Assembly: GCF_023701745.1 (NCBI RefSeq) | Contig: NZ_JAJOZB010000001.1 | Span: 6,237,501 to 6,301,500 of the forward strand | Direction: 5' to 3' | DNA: 64,000 nt | Origin: Streptomyces sp. RKAG293 | Lineage (GTDB): Bacteria; Actinomycetota; Actinomycetes; Streptomycetales; Streptomycetaceae | Shown: piece after piece, positions 50,095 to 58,890 of the stretch | Numbering within the stretch: position 1 is the first letter of the stretch | How the letters are laid out: the number at the start of each line of letters is the position of its first letter | Program-made: the position numbers and the translations under genes | The notes under the pieces: model-generated | What the model was told of the DNA's origin: nothing | What the model saw: the letters and a program-made list of their open reading frames with translations, nothing else | Database searches by the model: none

Positions 50095-50127
50095 GGTGCG
50101 GGGCGGTCGCAGTGGCCGCCCCGCACC
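50095..50127 (+). terminator. Terminator after ilvC
   Basis: A perfect 12-bp stem, GGTGCGGGGCGG (50095-50106) with CCGCCCCGCACC (50116-50127), starting 9 bases after the ilvC stop. TTG follows, with no long T-run, as is usual for Streptomyces terminators. It closes the ilvBNC unit. Confidence 0.8.
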
Positions 50128-50320
50128 TTGTCCACGGCGTACAGCCACGTGCGGGTGATCCTTCCACCAAGGCACAAGTCGTACTCGGCGGCGCCGATAC
50201 ACTGCAACTACAAAGCGCGTCAGGCTCACAGCGTCGTGCGTCTTCCACGCGGCATGCCATCCCCTCCCTCCCTGGAGCGTCCGCGGGACCGGCCGCCCAC
50301 GAAGGACAAGTGAGGACCAC
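50128..50320 (+). promoter_or_regulatory. serA upstream region
   Basis: A 193-base region between the ilvC terminator and serA. TACACT (50198-50203) is the best -10 candidate, with CAAGTC 17 bases upstream as a weak -35; this would give a leader of about 110 bases. GAAGGACAAGTGAGGA lies before the GTG. No known riboswitch pattern was recognised. Confidence 0.4.
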
Positions 50321-51913
50321 GTGAGCCAGAAGCCTGTCGTACTCATCGCCGAAGAGCTGTCGCCGGCCACTGTCGACGCACTGGGACCGGATTTCGACAT
50401 CCGGCACTGCAACGGCGCCGACCGGGGTGAGTTGCTCTCCGCGATCAAGGATGCCGACGCCATCCTGGTCCGCAGCGCCACCAAGGTGGATGCGGAAGCC
50501 ATCGCCGCCGCGCCCAAGCTGCGAGTCGTCGCCCGCGCGGGCGTCGGTCTGGACAACGTCGACGTGTCCGCCGCCACCAAGGCCGGCGTGATGGTCGTCA
50601 ACGCCCCGACCTCGAACATCGTCACCGCCGCCGAGCTGGCCTGCGGCCTGCTCATCGCCACCGCCCGTAACATCGCGCCGGCCAACTCGGCGCTGAAGAA
50701 CGGCGAGTGGAAGCGGAACAAGTACACCGGCGTGGAGCTGGCCGAGAAGACCCTCGGCGTCGTCGGCCTCGGCCGCATCGGCGCGCTGGTCGCCCAGCGC
50801 ATGTCCGCGTTCGGTATGAAGATCGTCGCGTACGACCCCTACATCCAGCCCGCTCGCGCGGCCCAGATGGGTGTCAAGATCCTCAGCCTGGACGAGCTGC
50901 TGGAGGTCTCCGACTTCATCACCGTCCACCTGCCGAAGACCCCCGAGACCCTCGGCCTGATCGGTGACGACGCCCTGCACAAGGTCAAGCCGTCGGTCCG
51001 GATCGTCAACGCCGCGCGCGGCGGGATCGTCGACGAGGAGGCGCTCGCCTCGGCCCTGAAGGAGGGCCGCGTCGCGGGTGCCGGCCTGGACGTGTACGCG
51101 AAGGAGCCGTGCACCGACTCCCCGCTCTTCCAGTTCGACAACGTGGTGGCCACCCCGCACCTGGGCGCCTCCACCGACGAGGCGCAGGAGAAGGCCGGCA
51201 TCGCCGTCGCCAAGTCCGTCCGCCTCGCGCTCGCCGGTGAGCTGGTACCGGACGCGGTCAACGTCCAGGGCGGCGTCATCGCCGAGGACGTACGCCCGGG
51301 TCTGCCGCTCGCCGAGAAGCTCGGCCGGATCTTCACCGCGCTGGCCGGCGAGGTCGCCGCCCGCCTGGACGTCGAGGTCCGCGGCGAGATCACCCAGCAC
51401 GACGTGAAGGTGCTCGAACTCTCCGCGCTCAAGGGCGTCTTCGAGGACGTCGTCGCCGAGACGGTCTCCTACGTCAACGCGCCGCTGTTCGCCCAGGAGC
51501 GCGGTGTCGAGGTCCGGCTGACCACGTCGAGCGAGTCGCCCGACCACCGCAACATGGTCACGGTGCGCGGCACCCTGACGGACGGTACGGAGGTGTCGGT
51601 CTCCGGCACGCTGGCCGGCCCGAAGAACATCCAGAAGATCGTCGCCGTCGGCGACGAGGACGTGGACCTGGTCCTCGCCGACCACATGGCCTTCCTCCGC
51701 TACACCGACCGCCCCGGCGTCGTCGGCACGGTCGGCCGCATCCTCGGTGAGGCCGGCGTCAACATCGCGGGCATGCAGGTCGCCCGCGCGGCCGTCGGCG
51801 GCGAGGCCCTCGTGGCCCTGACCGTCGACTCCTGCATCCCGCCGGCCGCCCTGGCCGAGATCGCCGAGGAGATCGGCGCCACGTCGGCCCGCGCGGTGGA
51901 CCTCACGGACTGA
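50321..51913 (+). CDS. serA: D-3-phosphoglycerate dehydrogenase
   Basis: First step of serine synthesis: oxidises 3-phosphoglycerate with NAD+. The 530 residues are the long (type 1) form with extra domains. The NAD motif is GVVGLGRIGALVAQRM (about 146-161), the arginine is in NAARGGIVDEEAL, and the catalytic His is in TPHLGASTDEAQ. The ASB (intervening) domain is present, as is the C-terminal ACT domain (FLRYTDRPGVVGTVGRILGEAGVNIAGM) that binds serine for feedback inhibition. GTG 50321. It feeds the glyA/gcv pathway at the left of the window. Confidence 0.97.
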   Translation: MSQKPVVLIAEELSPATVDALGPDFDIRHCNGADRGELLSAIKDADAILVRSATKVDAEAIAAAPKLRVVARAGVGLDNVDVSAATKAGVMVVNAPTSNIVTAAELACGLLIATARNIAPANSALKNGEWKRNKYTGVELAEKTLGVVGLGRIGALVAQRMSAFGMKIVAYDPYIQPARAAQMGVKILSLDELLEVSDFITVHLPKTPETLGLIGDDALHKVKPSVRIVNAARGGIVDEEALASALKEGRVAGAGLDVYAKEPCTDSPLFQFDNVVATPHLGASTDEAQEKAGIAVAKSVRLALAGELVPDAVNVQGGVIAEDVRPGLPLAEKLGRIFTALAGEVAARLDVEVRGEITQHDVKVLELSALKGVFEDVVAETVSYVNAPLFAQERGVEVRLTTSSESPDHRNMVTVRGTLTDGTEVSVSGTLAGPKNIQKIVAVGDEDVDLVLADHMAFLRYTDRPGVVGTVGRILGEAGVNIAGMQVARAAVGGEALVALTVDSCIPPAALAEIAEEIGATSARAVDLTD

Positions 51914-51950
51914 CCGCAGGTCACCGACCGATCGAGGTCATGACGTCAGC

Positions 51951-51990
51951 GACGCAGCCGCCCTTCACTCGTATGAGGGGCGGCTTCGTC
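51951..51990 (+). terminator. Probable terminator after serA
   Basis: GACGCAGCCGCCC (51951-51963) pairs with GGGCGGCTTCGTC (51978-51990) with one C/T bulge position, about 38 bases after the serA stop. No T-run. It separates serA from the Uma2 gene. Confidence 0.7.
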
Positions 51991-52045
51991 ATTCCCTCCC
52001 GCTACGCTGAACGCTGCGGACAGAATCCCGTCCATGGGAGGAATC

Positions 52046-52630
52046 ATGACTGCCGAACCGCTTCCGGCCTGGGCTTTCCCGCCCAAGGGCGGATTCACTG
52101 CGGACGACCTCGACCGTATCCCCGATCTCCCGCCGCACACAGAGCTGATCGACGGGAGCCTTGTCTTCGTGAGTCCGCAGAAGTATTTCCACATGCTGGC
52201 CGTGGATCTTTTGAGCACTTTGCTGCGCCAGGCGGCGCCGGCGAAGTTCCGTGTCCTGCGCGAGATGACCGTCGTTCTGAACAGGACGAATCGGCCTGAG
52301 CCCGATATCTCGATCGTGCGGGCCGAAGCGGTTTCGGAGGCTGCTGACGAAACCGGCTACCAGGCTGCGGACGTCGTTCTCGCCGTGGAAGTCGTATCAC
52401 CCGAGTCAGCGGAACGGGACCGTAAGCGCAAGCCCCAGCTCTACGCGGAAGCGGGTATCCCGCATTTCTGGCGGGTCGAGAAGGGCGAGGGACGGCAGCC
52501 GGTCGTCTATGTCTACGAACTCGACACGATGACCCAGACCTATGTTCCGTCGGGCATCCACCATGAACGGCTCAAGGTCCCCGTCCCCTTCACCATCGAC
52601 ATCGACCTCACCGAGATCGACCGCCTGTAG
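52046..52630 (+). CDS. Uma2 family (DUF820) restriction-endonuclease-like protein
   Basis: A 194-residue protein of the Uma2/DUF820 family, which has a PD-(D/E)XK nuclease fold. Conserved parts are ELIDGSLVFVSP, PEPDISIV and LAVEVVSPESAERDRKRKPQLYAEAGIPHFWRV, with the Asp, Glu and Lys expected of the nuclease site. Cellular role unknown; these proteins occur in many copies in Streptomyces and cyanobacteria. ATG 52046 with GGGAGG 7 bases upstream; TACGCT lies about 40 bases before the start. Codon use is less strict than its neighbours (CTT, TTG, TAT, AGT codons), suggesting later arrival. Confidence 0.88.
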   Translation: MTAEPLPAWAFPPKGGFTADDLDRIPDLPPHTELIDGSLVFVSPQKYFHMLAVDLLSTLLRQAAPAKFRVLREMTVVLNRTNRPEPDISIVRAEAVSEAADETGYQAADVVLAVEVVSPESAERDRKRKPQLYAEAGIPHFWRVEKGEGRQPVVYVYELDTMTQTYVPSGIHHERLKVPVPFTIDIDLTEIDRL

Positions 52631-52651
52631 GACCCCGCCCGGCCCGCCCCC

Positions 52652-53881
52652 TCACAATCGCGCCGCCTTCAGTGCCATGTGCAGCAGCAGCCGGTCCTCG
52701 CCCTCGTCGAGGTCGAGGCCGGTGAGCTGTTCGATGCGGGAGAGCCGGTAGTAGAGGGTCTGGCGGTGGATGGCCAGGGCGGCGGCGGTGCGGCCGGCCT
52801 GGCCGGCGCAGTCGAGGTAGACCTCGGCGGTGCGGGCGAGCTCGCGGTGGGACGGTTCCAGCAGCGGGAGCACGGCGGGGTCGGGGGCGGTGCCGCCGGG
52901 GAGTGCCGAGAGCATGCGGTACGGGCCGAGGCCCGACCAGTCCGCGACGGGTGCGAGCCGGGGCTGGGCGCGGGCCGCGCGGGCGGCCGCGGTCGCCTGC
53001 CGCCAGGCCTCCGACAGTCCGTCCAGCCCGCGCGCCGGGTCGCCGATTCCGGCCACCGCGCCGGGCGCGGTCGACGTCTCCAGCAGCCGGGCGGCGGCGG
53101 TGCGGGCGGGGGAGAGGTGCTGGGCTGAGCGGAGCCGGACCAGTACGGCCAGCGGTTCGGCGGCCGGCACCGGGCCGGGGCCGGGCGGCCCGTGGGCCGG
53201 GACCCGGCAGAGCGCGGCGGCGCCGGGGATCGAGCGGATCCCCGGCAGTTCCGCCGAGCCGTCGTCCGCGCCGTCCGCGGTATCGGACCCGCCCGTACCG
53301 GCCGGCGCCGGCGGAGCCGTCCAGCCCAGCACGCACACCAGCGCGTGCACCTCGTCCGCGTCCGGGCCGAGCGCCGCGCTCAGCGCGTCCCGCGCGGCCT
53401 CGCGCCGCTGGCCGGGGCTCGCGGTCAGCGCCGCGCGCAGCTCGCGGCCGACATCGGCGCCCGCCCGGGACTCGGCGGCCAGCCGGTCGCCGATCCGGTC
53501 GCAGACCTCCATCGCGGCGACGAGCCGCGGGTCGGGATCCGGGCCGGCGGCCGAATCGTCGAGCAGCCACACATAGCCGTGCACGATGCCGCGATGGCGC
53601 ACCGGCAGGCAGATCCGGCCCCGGACGACGCCCGCGTCAGGAGCGGCGGGGATGCGGACCGGGCCGGTGGCGCGGGCGATGCCGAAGCGTTCGAACCAGG
53701 AGCGGACCTCGGCCGTCGAGCGCCGGGTCAGGATCGACCGGGTGCGGACGGGGTCCATCGCGCCGTCGTCGCTGTCGTGCGCGCCGAAGGCGATCAGCCG
53801 GAAATCGCGGTCCTCCAGGGTCGCGGGCGCGCCGACGAGAGCGGACACCTCGTCGACCAGTTCCTCGTAGTCACCTCGCAC
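52652..53881 (-). CDS. PucR family transcriptional regulator
   Basis: A 409-residue regulator. The N-terminal half is a sensor region ([25 protein letters not shown]), a GGDEF-like remnant sits in the middle, and the C-terminal PucR helix-turn-helix is [29 protein letters not shown]. The family includes regulators of purine and proline breakdown. It is divergent from proline dehydrogenase (54018) with 136 bases between, so it most likely controls the proline-degradation genes in response to proline (inference). GTG 53881. Confidence 0.9.
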   Translation of the reverse strand: MRGDYEELVDEVSALVGAPATLEDRDFRLIAFGAHDSDDGAMDPVRTRSILTRRSTAEVRSWFERFGIARATGPVRIPAAPDAGVVRGRICLPVRHRGIVHGYVWLLDDSAAGPDPDPRLVAAMEVCDRIGDRLAAESRAGADVGRELRAALTASPGQRREAARDALSAALGPDADEVHALVCVLGWTAPPAPAGTGGSDTADGADDGSAELPGIRSIPGAAALCRVPAHGPPGPGPVPAAEPLAVLVRLRSAQHLSPARTAAARLLETSTAPGAVAGIGDPARGLDGLSEAWRQATAAARAARAQPRLAPVADWSGLGPYRMLSALPGGTAPDPAVLPLLEPSHRELARTAEVYLDCAGQAGRTAAALAIHRQTLYYRLSRIEQLTGLDLDEGEDRLLLHMALKAARL

Positions 53882-54017
53882 CCCGCCATTGTCTCTTACA
53901 TCTGTATGAGGGACGCCGCACGGATGCGTGACAGGTGTCGATGGTTCACGGGGTAGGTGAACCCTAGATTTCGCGGTGTCGCTGCCTGTTCATGCTCTGA
54001 TCCTGAAGGAGCCCCCC

Positions 54018-54947
54018 GTGCTCGGTCCCGTGTTGCTCGCCGCCTCGCGCAGCGACCGCATGCGTCGCATCGTCGCCGCCGCGCCGATCACCCGTCCCGT
54101 GGTGAACCGTTTCGTCGCCGGCGACGAACTGCATCCCGCCATGGACAACGTCCGCGAGCTCACCGCCTCCGGCCTGGAGGTCACCCTCGACCACCTGGGC
54201 GAGGACGTCACGGACGAGGCCACCGCGCACGCGACCCGCGACGCGTACCTGGGCCTGCTGCGGGCGCTGGAGACCGAGGGCCTCGGCACCCGCGCCGAGG
54301 TCTCCGTGAAGCTGTCCGCGTTCGGGCAGGCGCTGCCGGACGGCGGCCACGACATCGCGCTGGAGAACGTCCGCGAGGTCGCGGAACTCGCCACCGCGAT
54401 CGGCACCACGGTCACCCTCGACATGGAGGACCACACCACGGTCGACTCGACCCTGGGGATCCTCGCCGAGCTGCGCAAGGAACACCCGGACACCGGCGCC
54501 GTCATCCAGTCGTACCTGTTCCGCACCGAGGACGACGCCAGGAAGCTGGCCGTCGCCGGCTCGCGCGTGCGCCTGGTGAAGGGCGCCTACAAGGAGCCCG
54601 CGAGCGTCGCGTTCCAGTCCAAGGCCGAGGTCGACAAGGCGTATGTGCGCGTCCTGAAGATCCTCATGGCCGGCGACGGCTACCCGATGGTCGGCTCGCA
54701 CGACCCGCGCATGATCGCCATCGCCCAGGAGCTGGCCGCGCGCTACGACCGCAAGCCCGGCAGCTACGAGTTCCAGATGCTCTACGGCATCCGCACCGCC
54801 GAGCAGCGCCGCCTCGCGCACGACGGCGAGCGCATGCGCATCTACGTGCCGTACGGCGCAGACTGGTACGGATACTTCATGCGCCGCCTCGCGGAGCGCC
54901 CGGCCAACCTCGCCTTCTTCCTCCGTTCCTTCCTCCCCAGCCGCTGA
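54018..54947 (+). CDS. Proline dehydrogenase
   Basis: Oxidises proline to pyrroline-5-carboxylate with FAD, passing electrons to the respiratory chain. The 309 residues are the stand-alone (monofunctional) form. Signature parts are VSVKLSAFG, LDMEDHTTVDSTLGIL, VIQSYLFRTEDDA, RLVKGAYKEP and the C-terminal YVPYGADWYGYFMRRLAERPAN. GTG 54018 with AAGGAG 6 bases upstream is preferred over the in-frame GTG 53976. Pyrroline-5-carboxylate dehydrogenase (55056) follows. A tandem repeat of the 3' end separates the two genes. Confidence 0.95.
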   Translation: MLGPVLLAASRSDRMRRIVAAAPITRPVVNRFVAGDELHPAMDNVRELTASGLEVTLDHLGEDVTDEATAHATRDAYLGLLRALETEGLGTRAEVSVKLSAFGQALPDGGHDIALENVREVAELATAIGTTVTLDMEDHTTVDSTLGILAELRKEHPDTGAVIQSYLFRTEDDARKLAVAGSRVRLVKGAYKEPASVAFQSKAEVDKAYVRVLKILMAGDGYPMVGSHDPRMIAIAQELAARYDRKPGSYEFQMLYGIRTAEQRRLAHDGERMRIYVPYGADWYGYFMRRLAERPANLAFFLRSFLPSR

Positions 54948-55040
54948 GCGATCCTCACCCGCTGAGTAATCCTCAACCCCGGCGAGTGATCCTCAACCCC
55001 GCTGAGCAACCCTCATCCCCGCTGCGAAACCCTCACCCCA
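54943..55040. repeat. 20-bp tandem repeat spanning stop codon of proline dehydrogenase gene
   Basis: Five units close to GCTGAGTAATCCTCAACCCC: 54943-54960 (18 bases, includes the stop TGA), 54961-54980, 54981-55000, 55001-55020 and 55021-55040. Units carry further TGA or TAA triplets in several frames. The last unit ends 5 bases before the AAAGGAG-like ribosome site of the P5C dehydrogenase gene. Confidence 0.9.
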
Positions 55041-55055
55041 AAGGAGCGCACCTCG

Positions 55056-56684
55056 ATGGATGCTGTGACCCAGGTCCCCACGCCGGTGAACGAGCCGATC
55101 CACTCCTACGCCCCGGGATCCCCCGAGCGCGCCCGGCTCGAAGCGAAGCTGAAGGAGCTGGCCGGCAATCCGATCGACCTGCCGATGACCATCGGCGGCG
55201 AGCAGCGGATGGGCGGCGGCGAGCGCTTCGACGTCGTGCAGCCGCACAATCACAGCGCCCGCATCGGCACCTACGCCAACGCCACCGCCAAGGACGCGCA
55301 GGACGCCGTCGACGCCGCCCTCGCCGCGGCCCCGGCCTGGCGCGCGCTCTCCTTCGACGACCGCGCCGCGATCATCCTGCGCGCCGCCGACCTGCTGTCG
55401 GGCCCGTGGCGCGAGACGCTCGCCGCTTCGACGATGCTCGGCCAGTCGAAGACCGCCCAGCAGGCCGAGATCGACTGCCCGTGCGAGCTCGTCGACTTCT
55501 GGCGCTTCAACGTCTCCTTCGCGCGGCAGATCCTCGCCGAGCAGCCGATCAGCAGCGCGGGCGTGTGGAACCGCAGCGACCACCGGCCGCTCGAGGGCTT
55601 CGTCTACGCGATCACGCCCTTCAACTTCACGGCCATCGCGGGCAACCTGCCGACCGCCCCCGCCCTGATGGGCAACACCGTCGTGTGGAAGCCGTCCCCG
55701 ACGCAGACGCACGCCGCCGTACTGCTCATGCGCGTGCTGGAGGCCGCCGGCCTCCCCAAGGGCGTCATCAACCTGGTGACCGGTGACGGCATCGCCGTCT
55801 CCGAGGTGGCGCTGACCCACCCGGACCTGGCCGGTATCCACTTCACCGGCTCGACCAAGACCTTCCAGCACCTGTGGAAGACGGTCGGCACCAACATCGA
55901 GAAGTACAAGACGTACCCGCGCCTCGTCGGTGAGACCGGCGGCAAGGACTTCGTCGTCGCCCACCCCTCCGCCGACCCGGCGATCCTGAAGACCGCGCTG
56001 ACCCGCGGCTCCTTCGAGTACCAGGGCCAGAAGTGCTCGGCCTCCTCCCGCGCCTACATCCCGCGCTCCATCTGGGAGAACGGCTTCAAGGAGGAGTTCG
56101 CGGCCGAGGTCGACGGCATCACCATGGGTGACGTCACCGACCTGTCGAACTTCATCGGCGCCGTCATCGACGAGCGTTCCTTCGCCAAGAACAAGGCGGC
56201 CATCGACCGCGCGAAGTCCGACCCGACCATCGAGGTCGTCGCCGGCGGCACCTACGACGACTCGGTCGGCTACTTCGTCCGCCCGACCGTCCTGGTCTCG
56301 ACCGACCCGGCGAACGAGATCTTCCGCGACGAGTACTTCGGCCCGATCCTCGGCATCTACGTCTACGACGACGCCGACTTCGACACCATGCTCGCCCAGA
56401 TGGAGTCGGTCTCGCCGTACGCCCTCACCGGCTCGATCATCGCCCAGGACCGCGCCGCGGCCGTCGACGCGATGGAGAAGCTGCGCTTCGCCGCCGGCAA
56501 CTTCTACATCAACGACAAGTCGACCGGTGCCGTCGTCGGCCAGCAGCCCTTCGGCGGCGGCCGTGCCTCGGGGACGAACGACAAGGCCGGCGCCGCGTCC
56601 AACCTGATGCGCTGGACGTCCACCCGCTCCATCAAGGAGACGCTGGTCCCGCCGACCGACTACCGGTACCCGCACCAGGGCTGA
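55056..56684 (+). CDS. pruA: L-glutamate gamma-semialdehyde (pyrroline-5-carboxylate) dehydrogenase
   Basis: Oxidises glutamate semialdehyde, in equilibrium with P5C, to glutamate with NAD+, completing proline use. It has 542 residues, aldehyde-dehydrogenase fold. The nucleophile is Cys327 in YQGQKCSASSRAYI; the general-base region is RLVGETGGKDFV and the cofactor motif is HFTGSTKTFQHLWK. ATG 55056 follows GGAGCGCACCTCG; AAAGGAG is the ribosome site. It forms an operon with proline dehydrogenase 108 bases upstream and ends with a terminator at 56725. Confidence 0.96.
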   Translation: MDAVTQVPTPVNEPIHSYAPGSPERARLEAKLKELAGNPIDLPMTIGGEQRMGGGERFDVVQPHNHSARIGTYANATAKDAQDAVDAALAAAPAWRALSFDDRAAIILRAADLLSGPWRETLAASTMLGQSKTAQQAEIDCPCELVDFWRFNVSFARQILAEQPISSAGVWNRSDHRPLEGFVYAITPFNFTAIAGNLPTAPALMGNTVVWKPSPTQTHAAVLLMRVLEAAGLPKGVINLVTGDGIAVSEVALTHPDLAGIHFTGSTKTFQHLWKTVGTNIEKYKTYPRLVGETGGKDFVVAHPSADPAILKTALTRGSFEYQGQKCSASSRAYIPRSIWENGFKEEFAAEVDGITMGDVTDLSNFIGAVIDERSFAKNKAAIDRAKSDPTIEVVAGGTYDDSVGYFVRPTVLVSTDPANEIFRDEYFGPILGIYVYDDADFDTMLAQMESVSPYALTGSIIAQDRAAAVDAMEKLRFAAGNFYINDKSTGAVVGQQPFGGGRASGTNDKAGAASNLMRWTSTRSIKETLVPPTDYRYPHQG

Positions 56685-56990
56685 CCAGCCCCGTAGCGGC
56701 CCCACCGCGGGCCGACCGCAGACCGCCGCCCCCGTATTCCGGTCCCCATCCGGATGCGGGGGCGGCCTGCGTTCGGGTGGTCTCCGTCTCAGATAGTAGG
56801 AAGTCCGAGTAACTGTGGAGACATAACGGCCGCACTGACCTAGCTTTGTAGAAGCCGAACGAATCGCTCCACCAGCGATCGGCGGATGCGAACCAGCGCC
56901 CTTCACGCAGGTCACCCCCTGCGGCGCACGTTCCCCGCCCCGTTCTATGGCGACAACCATCTCCTTGATCTTCCTTTGGAGCTGATCACC
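56685..56990 (+). other. Intergenic region after pruA
   Basis: 306 bases. The first 80 hold the terminator at 56725-56766. The rest is lower in GC and contains TAGCTTTGTAG near 56839-56849, which could include a -10 for the small ORF at 56991. I see no other structure. Confidence 0.45.
56725..56766 (+). terminator. Terminator after pruA
   Basis: GCCGCCCCCG (56725-56734) pairs with CGGGGGCGGC (56757-56766). The interior also pairs (TCCGG with CCGGA), giving one long broken stem around a 7-base loop. It starts 41 bases after the pruA stop. Confidence 0.82.
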
Positions 56991-57086
56991 ATGGACGAGA
57001 CCGCACGCGAGAACGCGATGAAGGCACTGCAGCGCTCGCTCGACCGCCGGGACAACGGCGGCAGCACGGGCCACGAAGCCCGCTAG
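56991..57086 (+). CDS. Possible 31-residue protein
   Basis: MDETARENAMKALQRSLDRRDNGGSTGHEAR, with GGAG about 9 bases upstream. It is hydrophilic with one helix. The frame is open further upstream (to 56886), but the sequence before the ATG is not coding-like. The perfect terminator at 57113 follows directly, which supports a real transcript here. No family recognised; function unknown. Confidence 0.5.
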   Translation: MDETARENAMKALQRSLDRRDNGGSTGHEAR

Positions 57087-57112
57087 CGCGGCGCGCAGCC
57101 AACAACACAGCG

Positions 57113-57160
57113 GTCCTCAAGCGCCGGACGGGCTGAAAAGCCCGTCCGGCGCTTGAGGAC
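57113..57160. terminator. Bidirectional terminator, 22-bp perfect stem with GAAA loop
   Basis: Perfect 22-bp inverted repeat (57113-57134 with 57139-57160) closed by a GAAA tetraloop. It lies between the small ORF and the convergent phosphoesterase gene, so it can serve both. Its right arm, AGCCCGTCCGGCGCTTGAGG, is the same sequence family as the dispersed repeats at 19027 and 19103. Confidence 0.92.
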
Positions 57161-57203
57161 GTTGCTCAGCGAGCCTTGCGCGCCACCGTGCTGTGCTGGT
57201 TCT

Positions 57204-58796
57204 TCACTTCGCCCTTCGGGCTACCGTGAAGTGGTCCACGCGCTCACCGGTCTCCGCCAGCGCGGACACCGTCAGCGTCGACGTCCGGCCGGACGACGCC
57301 GGCTCGACCTCGACCGCGATGAACGAGTAGCCCGTGTAGCGGACCCGGGACCAGGCGACGGTCTCGGTGACCTTGCCGCCGCCCTTGGCCGAGTGCCAGG
57401 TGGTGACGGAGTCGACGTTGTGCTCGTGACCCTCGTACGAGTCGGGCGCCGGGAAGTCGTACAGGCTGCGGCCCGCGCCGCCGGCCGTCACGTAGACGAC
57501 GCCGTCCTTCTCGGGGTGCACCGTGTCGCCGATGGCGACCGGCTTCGAGACCTTGCCGCCGCGGATCGCGTCGGTGCGCTCGTACACGTGGTTGTGGCCG
57601 TTGACGACCAGGTCGACCTGGTGCTTCTCGAAGAGCGGCACCCACTTCTCCTGCACACCGCCGTCGGAGGCGTGCGAGTTGGTGGTCGAGAAGGCGCAGT
57701 GGTGGAAGAAGACCACGATGAAGTCGATGCCGCGCTGCCTGCGCAGCTCACCGAGGCGCTTGTCCAGCCACGCGGTCTGCTTGCCGGCACTGATGTCGTA
57801 GTTGGCCGGGATCTCGTACGAGACGTCGTTCGCGTCGAGCGCCACCACAGCGGTGTTGCCGTAGACGAACGAGTACGCGCCCGGCTGGTTCTTCGCGTCC
57901 GGGCCGTTGCCCGGCAGGCTCCAGCGGGCTTCCTGGCCGCCGTAGCCGTTGGGGGAGTACCAGGCCTCCATGTCGTGGTTGCCGGTCGTCACCATCCACG
58001 GGACACGCGCCGCGACGGACTCGGTCTGGGCCAGGAACTGGTCCCAGGTCCGCGCGTCGTAGACGGAGGAGTCCGACTGCTGGCCGGAACCGGCCGGGTC
58101 GGCGTAGCAGATGTCACCGGCGTGCAGGTGGAACGCCGGGTTCTGCGCCAGGATCAGGCTGTCGTTGGCGAGCGCGTGGTAGCTGACGCCCTGGTCCCCG
58201 AAGGCGGTGAAGGTGAACCGCTCACCGCTGCGCGCGGGCGCGGTGGTGAAGCTGCCGATGGTGCCGAACGCCTGGCCGGCGGCCGGGTCGAAGCCCTCGT
58301 GGCCGACGCCGTAGTAATAGGTGGTGCCGGGGTGCAGCCCGTCCAGCGCGGCGTGCAGGTAGTACTGGTCCACCGGCGGCAGCTTGCTGTTGAGCAGCTG
58401 CGGGGTGTGCAGCGCGCGGACCTCGGCCTGGATCTTGTGGCTGAGGGCCCAGGGCTTGAGGCCCACCCGGATGAACGGCTTCCTGACGGCCAGCGGGACC
58501 TGCCAGGAGACCCGGAACTGGGTCTTGGGGTCCGCGCCGAAAGCGAGGTGGCGCCCGAAGGGGGCGACGAGGGAGCCGCTGACGTGATGCCCGGTCGCGG
58601 GCTTGCTCAGCAGCGTGGGCGAGGCGGCGGCCGCGGTGCCGCTCAGCAGTCCGGCCCCCGCTACCGCACCGGCGGCAGCGACGGTGCCGCGCATGACCCC
58701 GCGGCGGGTCAGCCGGGAGCGCAGGTATTCATGCTGTTCGGCCATGCTCATCCGGTCGGCGAGCTTGTCCGCAATACCCATACGTGGTGTGTCCAT
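57204..58796 (-). CDS. Secreted metallophosphoesterase (purple acid phosphatase-like)
   Basis: A 530-residue exported phosphatase. The Tat signal has the twin arginines in LTRRGVMRG, then a hydrophobic stretch (TVAAAGAVAGAGLL) and an Ala-rich cleavage site near residue 55. A fibronectin-like domain (TYYYGVGHEGFDPA) precedes the metal domain, which has all five motifs: FGDQG, GDICYAD, GNHDME, FHHCAFS and NGHNHVYER. It resembles purple acid phosphatases or alkaline phosphodiesterases, freeing phosphate outside the cell. ATG 58796 (MDTPRMGIAD) is used; ATG 58781 is possible. An inverted repeat lies at 58802-58816, right upstream of the start. Confidence 0.92.
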   Translation of the reverse strand: MDTPRMGIADKLADRMSMAEQHEYLRSRLTRRGVMRGTVAAAGAVAGAGLLSGTAAAASPTLLSKPATGHHVSGSLVAPFGRHLAFGADPKTQFRVSWQVPLAVRKPFIRVGLKPWALSHKIQAEVRALHTPQLLNSKLPPVDQYYLHAALDGLHPGTTYYYGVGHEGFDPAAGQAFGTIGSFTTAPARSGERFTFTAFGDQGVSYHALANDSLILAQNPAFHLHAGDICYADPAGSGQQSDSSVYDARTWDQFLAQTESVAARVPWMVTTGNHDMEAWYSPNGYGGQEARWSLPGNGPDAKNQPGAYSFVYGNTAVVALDANDVSYEIPANYDISAGKQTAWLDKRLGELRRQRGIDFIVVFFHHCAFSTTNSHASDGGVQEKWVPLFEKHQVDLVVNGHNHVYERTDAIRGGKVSKPVAIGDTVHPEKDGVVYVTAGGAGRSLYDFPAPDSYEGHEHNVDSVTTWHSAKGGGKVTETVAWSRVRYTGYSFIAVEVEPASSGRTSTLTVSALAETGERVDHFTVARRAK

Positions 58797-58801
58797 GCCG
58801 C

Positions 58802-58816
58802 GCAATGTCGCATTGC
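58802..58816 (-). promoter_or_regulatory. Inverted repeat upstream of phosphoesterase gene
   Basis: GCAATG (58802-58807) and CATTGC (58811-58816) around TCG, starting 6 bases upstream of the ATG at 58796. A protein bound here would block translation initiation or a short leader. No clear PHO box repeat was seen. Confidence 0.45.
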
Positions 58817-58869
58817 CGTTCGACGCTTGGTCGTACTCCGGATGAACGGTGCATGGCGACCCTCCCATA

Positions 58870-58886
58870 TGTCCGTCATGCGGACA
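58870..58886. promoter_or_regulatory. Inverted repeat between phosphoesterase gene and leuB
   Basis: TGTCCG (58870-58875) and CGGACA (58881-58886) around TCATG. It ends 4 bases before the leuB -35 candidate and lies 74 bases upstream of the phosphoesterase start, so it could be an operator for either gene. Confidence 0.5.
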
Positions 58887-58890
58887 CCAT

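Noticed and set aside
58838-58870. PHO box upstream of the phosphoesterase gene
   Set aside because: One GTTCATCCGG unit is present on the minus strand, but no second 11-base direct repeat follows, so a PhoP site is not supported.
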